A DNA stretch of 64,000 nt from Aquamicrobium zhengzhouense (lineage in GTDB: Bacteria > Pseudomonadota > Alphaproteobacteria > Rhizobiales > Rhizobiaceae): contig NZ_JADGMQ010000001.1 in the NCBI RefSeq assembly GCF_016124105.1, positions 1 to 64,000 of the forward strand, given 5' to 3'. The translations under genes and the position numbers were made by a program. This document shows positions 28,366 through 37,261 of this stretch, piece after piece (positions within the stretch are counted from its first letter, which is position 1; each line of letters begins with the position of its first letter). The notes beneath the pieces are model-generated. The model saw only the letters and a program-made list of their open reading frames with translations. It was not told the DNA's origin and did not search any database.

Positions 28366-29817
28366 ATGACCAAAGTTATCAGGAACGGCACCGTCGTAAC
28401 GGCGGATCGTACCTATAAGGCCGACGTACTGATCAGGGATGGCACGATCGTCGCGATTGGTAATGACCTGCAAGGCGATCATGAGTTCGATGCGTCGGGC
28501 TGCTTTATAATGCCCGGCGGCATCGACCCGCACACCCATCTCGAAATGCCCTTTATGGGCACTTACTCGGCCGATGATTTTGAAAGCGGCACCCGCGCGG
28601 CGCTGTCCGGTGGAACAACGATGGTGGTCGATTTTTGCCTGCCATCGCCGAACCAGTCGCTGCTCGAAGCCATCACCATGTGGGACAACAAGTCGACGCG
28701 CGCTTGCTGCGACTACTCGTTCCACATGGCGATCACCTGGTGGGGGGAACAGGTCTTCAACGAGATGCCGGAGGTCGTGAAGCGCGGCATTCCCTCGTTC
28801 AAGCATTTCATGGCTTATAAGGGCGCGCTGATGGTCGATGACGACGAGATGTTCTCGTCGTTCCAGCGCTGCGCCGAACTCGGCGCGCTGCCGCTTGTTC
28901 ACGCCGAAAACGGGGACGTGGTTGCAGCCCTTTCGCAGAAGCTTTTGGCCGAGGGCAACAATGGTCCTGAGGCGCATGCCTATTCGCGTCCGCCGGAAGT
29001 CGAGGGCGAAGCGACCAACCGTGCGATCATGATTGCCGACATGGCCGGCGTTCCGCTCTATGTCGTGCACACGTCGTGTGAGCAGAGCCATGAAGCCATC
29101 CGCCGCGCCCGCCAGAAAGGCATGCGTGTCTTCGGCGAGCCGCTGATCCAGCATCTGGTGCTCGATGACAGCGAATATGCCAACAAGGATTGGGACCATG
29201 CCGCACGCCGCGTCATGAGCCCTCCGTTCCGCAACAAGCAGCATCAGGATTCGCTCTGGGCGGGTCTTGCGGCCGGCTCGCTGCAGGTCGTCGCGACCGA
29301 CCACTGCGCCTTCACCTCCGAGCAGAAGCGCTATGGCGTTGGCGATTTCACAAAAATCCCGAACGGCACGGGCGGGCTTGAAGACCGTCTGCCGGTTCTG
29401 TGGACCTACGGCGTCAATACCGGTCGCCTGACCCCGAACGAGTTCGTTGCTGTCACCTCGACCAATATTGCCAAAATCCTCAACATGTACCCGAAGAAGG
29501 GCGCGATCCTCGAGGGCGCGGATGCCGATATCATCGTCTGGGACCCGGAAAAGACCAAGACGATCTCGGCCAAGACCCAGCAGTCGCAGATCGACTACAG
29601 CGTCTTCGAAGGCATCGAGGTGAAGGGCCTGCCACGCTATGTCTTCACCCGCGGCGAAGTCGCGGTGCGGGACGGCAAGGTCGAAGCCAAGCCCGGCCAC
29701 GGCAAGTTCGTCCCCCGCGAGCCCAACATGGCGGTCAACAAGGCGCTCTCCACCTGGAAAGACCTCGTCGCGCCGCGAAAGGTCGAACGCACAGGCATCC
29801 CGGCGACTGGGGTGTGA
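28366..29817 (+). CDS. hydA: Dihydropyrimidinase
   Basis: The 483-residue, cyclic amidohydrolase (amidohydrolase superfamily, D-hydantoinase/DHPase type) opens dihydrouracil to N-carbamoyl-beta-alanine. The binuclear Zn site is indicated by DPHTHLEMPFMG (HxH, ~58-64), FKHFMAYKG with the carboxylated Lys (~155), VHAENGD and YVVHTSC His residues, and TDHCAF Asp (~310). The substrate loop TYSADDF is family-typical. GGGGAAC precedes the ATG. It is the third catabolic gene of the operon. The stop is followed one base later by the GTG start of a small membrane protein gene. Confidence 0.95.
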   Translation: MTKVIRNGTVVTADRTYKADVLIRDGTIVAIGNDLQGDHEFDASGCFIMPGGIDPHTHLEMPFMGTYSADDFESGTRAALSGGTTMVVDFCLPSPNQSLLEAITMWDNKSTRACCDYSFHMAITWWGEQVFNEMPEVVKRGIPSFKHFMAYKGALMVDDDEMFSSFQRCAELGALPLVHAENGDVVAALSQKLLAEGNNGPEAHAYSRPPEVEGEATNRAIMIADMAGVPLYVVHTSCEQSHEAIRRARQKGMRVFGEPLIQHLVLDDSEYANKDWDHAARRVMSPPFRNKQHQDSLWAGLAAGSLQVVATDHCAFTSEQKRYGVGDFTKIPNGTGGLEDRLPVLWTYGVNTGRLTPNEFVAVTSTNIAKILNMYPKKGAILEGADADIIVWDPEKTKTISAKTQQSQIDYSVFEGIEVKGLPRYVFTRGEVAVRDGKVEAKPGHGKFVPREPNMAVNKALSTWKDLVAPRKVERTGIPATGV

Positions 29818-29818
29818 T

Positions 29819-30286
29819 GTGAGTGCCGCCGGCTCACGTCTCCCGTTTCTGAGGCGCGTGTCGGCCTACTTAATCGCAGTGTGCGTTGGTGGTTACGTCG
29901 GCGCGATGATCTTCTTTGCCGTGTGGGGCGAGTTCGGTCTATTCGCCTCGCTATTCGGAACGGTCACTGTTCTTCCGTTCCTGATGATCGCAGCACTGCC
30001 GTTTACTGCACTCGCGATGTTGGTGATCTGGGCACTGAAGCTGCGCGGGTGGGAGGTCTTTGTTTTAACTGGAGCTTTATGTTCGCCGACAATCTTGTTC
30101 TTGTTCCATAAATTCATGGGGTCAGACTTGGATTATTCGGTGCATCCAGCAAGAGAACTTCCATACCAAGACTTTTATCGCCTGGCTTTTTGGTCTCTGT
30201 TGTTTGCGCCGGCTGGGGCCGTTGCTGGGTGGGTGTTCTGGCGGCTTGGGTTCAGGCTGGATGATGGCAAGAAAGAAGTTTTATGA
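29819..30286 (+). CDS. Small membrane protein coupled to the ABC transporter operon
   Basis: The 155-residue product of unknown family begins at GTG 29819, one base after the dihydropyrimidinase stop, and its stop overlaps the ATPase ATG by 4 bp (ATGA). About four hydrophobic segments are seen: AYLIAVCVGGYVGAMIFF, a second around LFGTVTVLPFLMIAALPF, a third at VFVLTGALCSPTILFLF, and a fourth near WSLLFAPAGAVAGWVF. A short soluble stretch (GSDLDYSVHPARELPYQ) lies between the third and fourth. Tight coupling on both sides suggests it acts with the pyrimidine enzymes or transporter, but I recognise no domain. Codon use is less GC-biased than in the genes around it. Confidence 0.7.
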   Translation: MSAAGSRLPFLRRVSAYLIAVCVGGYVGAMIFFAVWGEFGLFASLFGTVTVLPFLMIAALPFTALAMLVIWALKLRGWEVFVLTGALCSPTILFLFHKFMGSDLDYSVHPARELPYQDFYRLAFWSLLFAPAGAVAGWVFWRLGFRLDDGKKEVL

Positions 30287-31071
30287 CTGCTGCGATGCCC
30301 GTTATTGAGGCTAAAAAGCTCGGACTTACATTCGAGACAGGCGATGGGCAGGTTCATGCTCTGTCGAATGTCGACCTGACGATCAACACGGGCGAGTTTG
30401 TCTCGTTCATCGGGCCGTCAGGCTGCGGCAAGACGACGTTTCTGCGGGTCATTGCGGACCTTGAACAGCCAACGTCCGGCACCATCACCGTCAACGGCAT
30501 GACGCCACAACAGGCCCGCGAACAGCGAGCCTATGGCTATGTGTTTCAGGCGGCGGGCCTGTTTCCGTGGCGCACCATCGAGCGCAACGTCGCGCTGCCG
30601 CTCGAGATCATGGGCTATTCCAAGCAGGAGATCGCCGAGCGCATCGGGCGCACGCTCGACCTCGTCAATCTCAAAGGCTTTGAGAAAAAATATCCGTGGC
30701 AACTGTCGGGCGGCATGCAGCAGCGTGCCTCGATCGCCCGCGCACTCGCCTTTGATGCCGATCTCCTTTTGATGGACGAACCTTTTGGTGCACTCGACGA
30801 GATCGTACGTGACCATCTCAACGAGCAGCTGTTGAAGCTGTGGGCGCGGACCGAAAAGACAATCGGTTTCGTCACGCACTCGATCCCCGAAGCCGTGTAC
30901 CTCTCGACCAAAATCGTTGTCATGTCGCCGCGCCCGGGTCGCGTCACCGATGTCATCGAGTCCGACCTTCCGCGTGAACGCCCCCTCGACATCCGCGAAA
31001 GCCCCGAATTCCTAGCCATAGCCGCCCGCGTCCGCGACGGCCTTCGAGCAGGGCACAGCTATGAGGATTGA
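30283..31071 (+). CDS. ABC transporter ATPase, NitT/TauT family
   Basis: The 262-residue nucleotide-binding subunit is the cytoplasmic motor of an importer. It has Walker A GPSGCGKTT (~46), the Q-loop FQAAGLFPWRT, the ABC signature LSGGMQQR, Walker B LLLMDEPFGALDE and the switch His in GFVTHSIPEAVYL. The FPWRT and HSIPEA forms are typical of the nitrate/sulfonate/taurine/thiamine-pyrimidine importers. It is followed, after a DUF559 insertion, by two permease genes and a binding-protein gene. Position behind the pyrimidine-degrading enzymes suggests import of a pyrimidine or related heterocycle. Confidence 0.93.
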   Translation: MTAAMPVIEAKKLGLTFETGDGQVHALSNVDLTINTGEFVSFIGPSGCGKTTFLRVIADLEQPTSGTITVNGMTPQQAREQRAYGYVFQAAGLFPWRTIERNVALPLEIMGYSKQEIAERIGRTLDLVNLKGFEKKYPWQLSGGMQQRASIARALAFDADLLLMDEPFGALDEIVRDHLNEQLLKLWARTEKTIGFVTHSIPEAVYLSTKIVVMSPRPGRVTDVIESDLPRERPLDIRESPEFLAIAARVRDGLRAGHSYED

Positions 31072-31105
31072 GGGCGCGATGATGCGGAGAGGTTTGCGCG
31101 AGGTT

Positions 31106-31253
31106 ACCCCCACCCCTAACCCCTCCCCACAAGGGGGAGGGGAACGTTGGTCATTTCCAAGCGGCGTGCGTGCTTTCACGCTACAAGGTTTGGTGGGGCC
31201 AGGTGTGCAGCAAGTCTCCCTCCCCTTTGTGGGGAGGGGTTAGGGGTGGGGGT
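31106..31253. repeat. Paired REP-like GC-rich palindromes in inverted orientation
   Basis: Arm 1 (31106-31142) begins ACCCCCACCCCTAACCCC and ends in CCCCTCCCC-ACAA-GGGGGAGGGG. Arm 2 (31216-31253) is its reverse complement with few differences; 27 consecutive positions from the outer end are identical. Each arm is itself a hairpin, and the two arms face each other across 73 bp. Similar GC-rich palindromes are dispersed in many rhizobial genomes (established in general terms). No other copy is in this window. The pair lies just before the DUF559 gene, between ATPase and permease genes. Confidence 0.8.
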
Positions 31254-31257
31254 ATAT

Positions 31258-31647
31258 TTGACGCCAACATCGATCAAGAAAACCGCGATCTCCAGAGCCC
31301 GACGACTGCGCTGTGACATGACAGATGGCGAAAAGAGGTTGTGGGGCGAGTTGCGCCAGTTTCGCCGCTGGTATGGCATCCACGTGCGCCGACAGGTGCC
31401 GATTGGCAATTTCGTGGCAGACTTTGCCATCCACTCGCATAAGCTGATTATTGAGATCGATGGCGAACACCACTTTTTAGCCGGTCGACAGCTACGCGAT
31501 CACGCGCGCGATGCGTGGCTTGCTGCCCAAGGTTTTCGCGTTCTGCGCTTTCATACGGGAGAGTTGCAGGAGCTGTTTGATGGCTGCATCGAGGAGTTGC
31601 TTGGCGCATTAGGCCTCACACCTAACAGACCGGAGACGCTCCAATGA
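31258..31647 (+). CDS. DUF559 (Vsr-like endonuclease fold) protein
   Basis: The 129-residue product (109 if the ATG at 31318 is used) belongs to DUF559, a PD-(D/E)XK-type domain related to the very-short-patch repair nuclease. The core reads MTDGEKRLWGELR, RQVPIGNFVADFAI, LIIEIDGEHH and AAQGFRVLRFHTGE; the Asp in VADF and Glu/Asp in IEIDGEHH are the probable metal-binding residues. The TTG at 31258 includes the helix ARRLRCDMTDGEKRLW seen in the family, but the start is uncertain. Its stop overlaps the permease ATG (ATGA). It interrupts an otherwise standard ABC operon and is preceded by REP-like palindromes, suggesting it arrived as an insertion. Confidence 0.8.
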   Translation: MTPTSIKKTAISRARRLRCDMTDGEKRLWGELRQFRRWYGIHVRRQVPIGNFVADFAIHSHKLIIEIDGEHHFLAGRQLRDHARDAWLAAQGFRVLRFHTGELQELFDGCIEELLGALGLTPNRPETLQ

Positions 31648-32525
31648 CCGATCGGTTGCGGGACAAGATTTGGCCGGTGACGGTGATCCTGATGGGGATT
31701 TTGGCCGCCTGGTATGTCGGGTCATACTCGATGAATGCGCCGTTTCAGCGGGATCTAGACCGTCGCGCGGGGGAGACGCCGAGTTTTTCGGAGTTTGTCG
31801 TCAAGACGATGAGCCAGCCGAAGCCGACATTGCCGGCACCGCATCAGGTAGCGCAAAACTTCTTCGAAAATACATTTCTGCGTAAAGTGACTTCGAGCCG
31901 CAGCCTTGTCTATCACGCCGGGATCACGCTTTCCTCGACCCTTGCCGGTTTCGCCATTGGGACGGTGCTCGGCATCTTGATCGCGGTGGGCATCGTCCAC
32001 GTCACGGCGCTCGATCGCAGTCTGATGCCGTGGATCATCACCTCGCAGACGATACCGATCCTGGCGCTTGCGCCGATGATCATCGTCGTGCTCGCGGCTG
32101 TAGGTATCACTGGCTTGCTGCCAAAAGCGCTGATCTCGACCTATCTGTCGTTCTTCCCCGTCGCCGTTGGCATGGTGAAGGGCCTGCGCTCGCCCGATGT
32201 GCTGCATCTTGATCTGATGCGCACCTACAATGCCAGCCGATGGGAGACATTCTGGAAGCTGCGGCTACCTGCATCAGTGCCGTTCCTGTTTGCATCGATG
32301 AAGGTCGCCGTTGCGGCGAGCCTTGTTGGTGCGATTGTCGGCGAATTGCCGACTGGCGCGATCGCCGGCATTGGCGCTAAGCTCCTCAACGGATCCTATT
32401 ACAGCCAGACCATCGACATGTTCTCGGCGCTCGTCGCCGGCTCCATCGTTGCGGCACTGCTCGTCGCGGCCGTCGGCATCGTCGGCAAGATTGTCGAGCG
32501 CAACATGGGTGGGAGGGCGGCATGA
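31644..32525 (+). CDS. ABC transporter permease, NitT/TauT family (first)
   Basis: The 293-residue inner-membrane permease has about six or seven TM helices. The EAA-type loop that docks the ATPase is in LDLMRTYNASRWETFWKLRL (~195-215), and SVPFLFASMKVAVAASLVGAIVGE is the typical following helix (only its first and last residues are diagnostic here). Start ATG 31644 overlaps the DUF559 stop. It overlaps the second permease by 4 bp, so both are probably made in equal amounts and form a heterodimer. Confidence 0.92.
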   Translation: MTDRLRDKIWPVTVILMGILAAWYVGSYSMNAPFQRDLDRRAGETPSFSEFVVKTMSQPKPTLPAPHQVAQNFFENTFLRKVTSSRSLVYHAGITLSSTLAGFAIGTVLGILIAVGIVHVTALDRSLMPWIITSQTIPILALAPMIIVVLAAVGITGLLPKALISTYLSFFPVAVGMVKGLRSPDVLHLDLMRTYNASRWETFWKLRLPASVPFLFASMKVAVAASLVGAIVGELPTGAIAGIGAKLLNGSYYSQTIDMFSALVAGSIVAALLVAAVGIVGKIVERNMGGRAA

Positions 32526-33634
32526 GCTTTCTGCTGCGCAACTGGCAGTCGAGCCTCGTCCTCGCGCTTGTCGTGATGTCGATGGCCTTCCTGCCGATCA
32601 TTTCGAGCGGTGGCGTCGGTTCGGCATTTTTAATCGTCCTGCTGATCGTCGCAGGCGCGGTTGGCGCGATGGTGCTGAAAGACCGCATCGCCATTTTGGT
32701 TCTGCTGTTCGGTGCCGCGCATGGTGCCGTCTGGCTTCTAATCGGTGCGCTGTCCGGCAAGACTGGTGAGGCGACGACGTCGTTCTACCTTCTGCTCGCC
32801 GCATCATGGCTGCTCGCCTGGCGGTTGGTCACGGTGCTGTCGTCGATCAAGCCGAAAGGGCGGGGTGTGGACGTTTTCCTGCGCCTGTTTATCCCGCTGC
32901 TGTTTGGTGCTTGGCTCCTGATCCTTTGGGAAGCGATTGTGCGCGGGGCGGGCATTCCGTTCGTACTCTTGCCGCCGCCCTCTGCCGTTGCTGCGCGCTT
33001 TTCCAACTCGCTGCCGATCCTTGCAGCGGACGTCAACCAGACGATCTTCAAGGCCGTGCTGTTTGGCTACGTGGTAGGCTGCGGTACCGGCTTTCTTGCC
33101 GCGATCCTGGCAGATCGATTTGTTTTCATGCGTCGAGGGCTTTTGCCGATCGGCAATCTCGTCTCGGCGCTGCCGATCATCGGCGTCGCTCCGATCATGG
33201 TGATGTGGTTCGGCTTTGATTGGCAATCGAAGGCAGCGGTCGTCATTATCATGACCTTCTTCCCGATGCTGGTGAATACCGTGACGGGGCTCGCGGCCGC
33301 GGGGCATATGGAGCGGGACCTGATGCGAACCTACGCGTCCGGATATTGGCAGACGCTGGCTAAACTGCGTTTGCCCGCAGCGATGCCGTTCATCTTCAAT
33401 GCTCTCAAGATCAACTCGACCCTCGCCCTGATCGGCGCGATTGTGGCCGAGTTCTTTGGGACACCGGTCGTCGGCATGGGGTTCCGCATCTCCACTGAGG
33501 TCGGGCGAATGAATGTCGACATGGTGTGGGCGGAGATCGCGGTTGCAGCGCTCGCGGGTTCCGTCTTCTATGGGGTGATAGCCCTCGCAGAAAGGGCAGT
33601 CACATTTTGGCATCCGTCTATCCGTGGTGGTTAG
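32522..33634 (+). CDS. ABC transporter permease, NitT/TauT family (second)
   Basis: The 370-residue permease is longer than the usual ~260 because an N-terminal block of about 100 residues adds three or four extra hydrophobic segments before the conserved BPD_transp_1 region. The ATPase-docking loop is in ERDLMRTYASGYWQTLAKLR (~265). Start ATG 32522 overlaps the preceding permease stop. Pairing of two non-identical permeases, one with extra TM helices, is common in transporters whose binding protein is NMT1/THI5-like. Confidence 0.92.
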   Translation: MSFLLRNWQSSLVLALVVMSMAFLPIISSGGVGSAFLIVLLIVAGAVGAMVLKDRIAILVLLFGAAHGAVWLLIGALSGKTGEATTSFYLLLAASWLLAWRLVTVLSSIKPKGRGVDVFLRLFIPLLFGAWLLILWEAIVRGAGIPFVLLPPPSAVAARFSNSLPILAADVNQTIFKAVLFGYVVGCGTGFLAAILADRFVFMRRGLLPIGNLVSALPIIGVAPIMVMWFGFDWQSKAAVVIIMTFFPMLVNTVTGLAAAGHMERDLMRTYASGYWQTLAKLRLPAAMPFIFNALKINSTLALIGAIVAEFFGTPVVGMGFRISTEVGRMNVDMVWAEIAVAALAGSVFYGVIALAERAVTFWHPSIRGG

Positions 33635-33657
33635 ACGATCTCCAGAGGGTAAGAAAA

Positions 33658-34623
33658 ATGAAAAAGCTGATCGTATCGATGCTGGCGGGAGCATTTTCTC
33701 TCGCCAGCGCTCATGCGTGGGCGGCGGACACCGTGACCTTGCAGCTCAAATGGGTCGTACAGGGACAGTTCGCTGGCTATCTGGTTGCTAAGGACAAGGG
33801 CTTCTACGAAGAGGAAAATCTTGACGTCACCATCAAGCCGGGCGGACCAGACATCGCGCCGGAGCAGGTCATTGCTGGAGGAGGTGCCGACGTTGTCGTG
33901 ACCTGGATGGCAGCCGGACTGGCCGCGCGCGACAAGGGCGTCAACCTCGTCAACATCGCGCAGCCTTACAAGAAGGCAGGCATGCAGCTCGTGTGTCCGA
34001 AGGACGGGCCTATCCAGACCACGGATGATTTCAAGGGGCACACGCTGGGCGTCTGGTTCTTCGGAAACGAGTATCCGTTCTATGCTTGGATGAACTCGCT
34101 GGGCATTCCGACGGAAGGTGGCCCGGATGGTGTGACTGTCCTGAAGCAGTCTTTCGACGTCCAACCGCTGATCCAGAAGCAGGCCGACTGCATCTCGGTT
34201 ATGACTTATAACGAGTACTGGCAGGTGATCGATGCTGGTTTCAAGCCAGAGGATCTGATCGTCTTCAACTATACGGAGATGGGCGTAGACCTGCTTGAGG
34301 ACGGCCTTTACGTGATGGAAGAAAACCTGTCCGATCCTGCATTCAAGGACAAGATGGTCCGCTTCGTCCGCGCCTCGATGAAGGGGTGGCAGTATGCGAT
34401 GGATAATCCGGAAGAGGCCGCTGAAATCATCATGGACAATGGCGGTCAGGATGAGAACCATCAGGCTCGCATGATCGGCGAGGTAGCCAAGCTGATCGAT
34501 ACACCGGACGCCAAGCTGCTGGTACCCGCCTATGAGCGTACCGCCAAGGCGCTGCTCGATCAGAAGATCATCGAGAAGGAGCCGTCCGGCGCGTACACGA
34601 CGGAGATCACCGACGCGATGTAG
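33658..34623 (+). CDS. NMT1/THI5-like periplasmic substrate-binding protein
   Basis: The 321-residue binding protein completes the importer. ATG 33658 follows AGAGGGTAAG, and a Sec signal (KKLIVSMLAGAFSLASAHAWA) is cleaved near residue 22. The mature start TVTLQLKWVVQGQFAGYLVA is the hallmark of the NMT1/THI5/ThiY group, which binds pyrimidine-like thiamine precursors and related heterocycles. GGGADVVVTW and NEYWQVID belong to the ligand cleft. Together with the upstream uracil-catabolic genes this makes a pyrimidine or dihydropyrimidine ligand plausible; this is inference. A terminator follows at 34647. Confidence 0.92.
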   Translation: MKKLIVSMLAGAFSLASAHAWAADTVTLQLKWVVQGQFAGYLVAKDKGFYEEENLDVTIKPGGPDIAPEQVIAGGGADVVVTWMAAGLAARDKGVNLVNIAQPYKKAGMQLVCPKDGPIQTTDDFKGHTLGVWFFGNEYPFYAWMNSLGIPTEGGPDGVTVLKQSFDVQPLIQKQADCISVMTYNEYWQVIDAGFKPEDLIVFNYTEMGVDLLEDGLYVMEENLSDPAFKDKMVRFVRASMKGWQYAMDNPEEAAEIIMDNGGQDENHQARMIGEVAKLIDTPDAKLLVPAYERTAKALLDQKIIEKEPSGAYTTEITDAM

Positions 34624-34646
34624 TCATAAAGGCATGTAGGATGCGG

Positions 34647-34673
34647 AAAGGGGCGGGCGACCGCCCTTTTCTT
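34647..34673 (+). terminator. Rho-independent terminator after the pyrimidine transporter operon
   Basis: AAAGGGGCGG and CCGCCCTTTT flank a GCGA-containing loop (34651-34666) and are followed by a T-rich CTTTG. It sits between the convergent binding-protein and AraC genes and can probably serve both. Confidence 0.8.
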
Positions 34674-34675
34674 TG

Positions 34676-35566
34676 TCAGAGCGCTTGCTTGCGACGCTCT
34701 GCTTCTCGGAACGCGCCCGGTGTCATCCCTGTCTGCCGGCGGAAGAAACGATTGAAGTATGCCGGATCGGAGAAGCCAAGCCCGTAGGCTATGCCTTGCA
34801 CCGAGGTCGGGGTGAAGACGAGATCGCGTCGTGCTGCCTCCAGCAATTGCATGGTGATCAATCCCAGCACCGAGTAGCCGGTGGCCCTCCTGGCAATGCG
34901 GTTCAGGTGGGCGGCCGAAACACCTAGAGTTTCCGAGTAAAAGCTGACCGGTTTATGCTCCCGAAAATTAGCTGCGATCAGGGTCGCCAGTGTCTCAATC
35001 CGGTGCCGATCCCGGTCATCCAATCCGTCATCTGCAGCGCCGGCAGCACTTACCGAGCGTACGAGCCCGACGATGGCGCCCGTCATCAATGGTTCGAGAA
35101 GAAGCAGGCGGCAATGTGCCCGGCCTGTCAGTTCATCGAAGAGTTTACGCACGCATTCGATCGCGAACATCGCGTCCGCGTCTTCCGGTGCGGTCGGAAC
35201 GATGCGGATCTTTGAAGCGAAAAGTGCAACTTGCCGGTCGGCTGCAGCCAAAGTTGTCAGTCTGTCGCTGACCACCGTGAGGACCAGGCCATCGACATCG
35301 CGTGAGTAGGAGAAGCCGTGTACTTCACGTGGCGGGATGAAGATCGCGCAAGGTGCCTTGAACCTGCTGCTGCCGTGTTGGCCGGCGATCTCACCCGCAC
35401 CCTCGCTCATGAAGAATATTTGAAACAGAGATTCGTGCCGATGGGGCGAAATCTCCCAATTGTGCAGGTGTGTACGCTCGGGAATGGTCTCACAGTGGAT
35501 CCAGAAATCGCCGGATTCCCCGTATTGTTCGCGATAAAGCCGGTAGGATGGAATGGAATTCGACAT
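34676..35566 (-). CDS. pobR: AraC-family regulator, probable PobR
   Basis: The 296-residue regulator has an N-terminal cupin-like effector domain (HRHESLFQIFFMSEGAGE, IPPREVHGF) and a C-terminal AraC/XylS DNA-binding domain with two helix-turn-helix units (SFYSETLGVSAAHLNRIAR and GIAYGLGFSDPAYFNRFFRR). I took ATG 35566, where the family N-terminus SNSIPSYRLYRE begins; earlier in-frame codons lack similarity. It is divergent from pobA across 120 bp, the classical arrangement for a 4-hydroxybenzoate-responsive activator. The inducer is inferred from context. Confidence 0.85.
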   Translation of the reverse strand: MSNSIPSYRLYREQYGESGDFWIHCETIPERTHLHNWEISPHRHESLFQIFFMSEGAGEIAGQHGSSRFKAPCAIFIPPREVHGFSYSRDVDGLVLTVVSDRLTTLAAADRQVALFASKIRIVPTAPEDADAMFAIECVRKLFDELTGRAHCRLLLLEPLMTGAIVGLVRSVSAAGAADDGLDDRDRHRIETLATLIAANFREHKPVSFYSETLGVSAAHLNRIARRATGYSVLGLITMQLLEAARRDLVFTPTSVQGIAYGLGFSDPAYFNRFFRRQTGMTPGAFREAERRKQAL

Positions 35567-35643
35567 CAGGATCGTCCGAAAGGATGTTCGGATTGTGCAA
35601 TCGTTTGAACGGAAAGTCCATTGTGGCGATATCTGGCGCGACG

Positions 35644-35652
35644 GTATACAAG
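35644..35652. promoter_or_regulatory. TTGTATAC motif before pobA
   Basis: On the minus strand CTTGTATACC is read here, sharing the 8-mer TTGTATAC with the three ATTGTATAC copies elsewhere. It lies 35-40 bp upstream of pobA, in the intergenic region with the AraC gene. Confidence 0.3.
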
Positions 35653-35665
35653 CGCAACGCTGTAG

Positions 35666-36856
<1,191 letters not shown>

Positions 36857-36868
36857 GCGGAGTAAGTA

Positions 36869-37261
36869 ATGAGCGAAATTTCCAAGCGCCATGAGCAGGG
36901 GATGGCCACCCGTCGCAGTGTTTTGGGCAATGCCCATGTCGATCGCGCGGAAGCAAACAAGACCCCTTTTGATGCGCCCTTTCAGGAACTGATCACTGAA
37001 GCCGCATGGGGCCACGTCTGGTCACGCGACACCATCACGAAGCGCGAGCGCTCGATGATGACGATCGCGCTCCTCGCAGGCCTCGGAAATTACGAAGAAG
37101 TGGCGATGCATGTGCGCGCCACTGCCAATACCGGCGCATCGCGCGACGACATCATGGAGGCACTTCTCCACGTCGCCATCTACGCGGGAGTTCCGCGCGC
37201 CAATCACGCTATCAAGATCGTCAAGCAGACGTTTGACGAGATGGATGAGGAGAAGAAGTAA
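36869..37261 (+). CDS. pcaC: 4-carboxymuconolactone decarboxylase
   Basis: The 130-residue enzyme decarboxylates gamma-carboxymuconolactone to the enol-lactone in the protocatechuate branch. It is an all-helical CMD-fold protein with [38 protein letters not shown] and the [14 protein letters not shown] segment carrying the active-site His residues. Its stop overlaps the ATG of pcaH by one base. The length equals the stand-alone PcaC, not the PcaL fusion with the hydrolase. Confidence 0.96.
   Translation: MSEISKRHEQGMATRRSVLGNAHVDRAEANKTPFDAPFQELITEAAWGHVWSRDTITKRERSMMTIALLAGLGNYEEVAMHVRATANTGASRDDIMEALLHVAIYAGVPRANHAIKIVKQTFDEMDEEKK

Noticed and set aside
28099-29700. Minus-strand frame of 533 codons over the dihydropyrimidinase gene
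   Set aside because: The plus-strand gene is a full-length dihydropyrimidinase with metal ligands. The opposite frame is His/Arg-rich without a domain.
31147-31257. Upstream extension of the DUF559 frame through the second palindrome
   Set aside because: The frame is open but encodes residues dictated by the repeat (PPLCGEGLGVG), unlike the family N-terminus. The start was placed after it.
35644-35649. The GTATAC at pobA as a definite fourth copy of the 9-mer
   Set aside because: Only eight bases match and the orientation is reversed, so it is listed with low confidence and not counted as a full copy.
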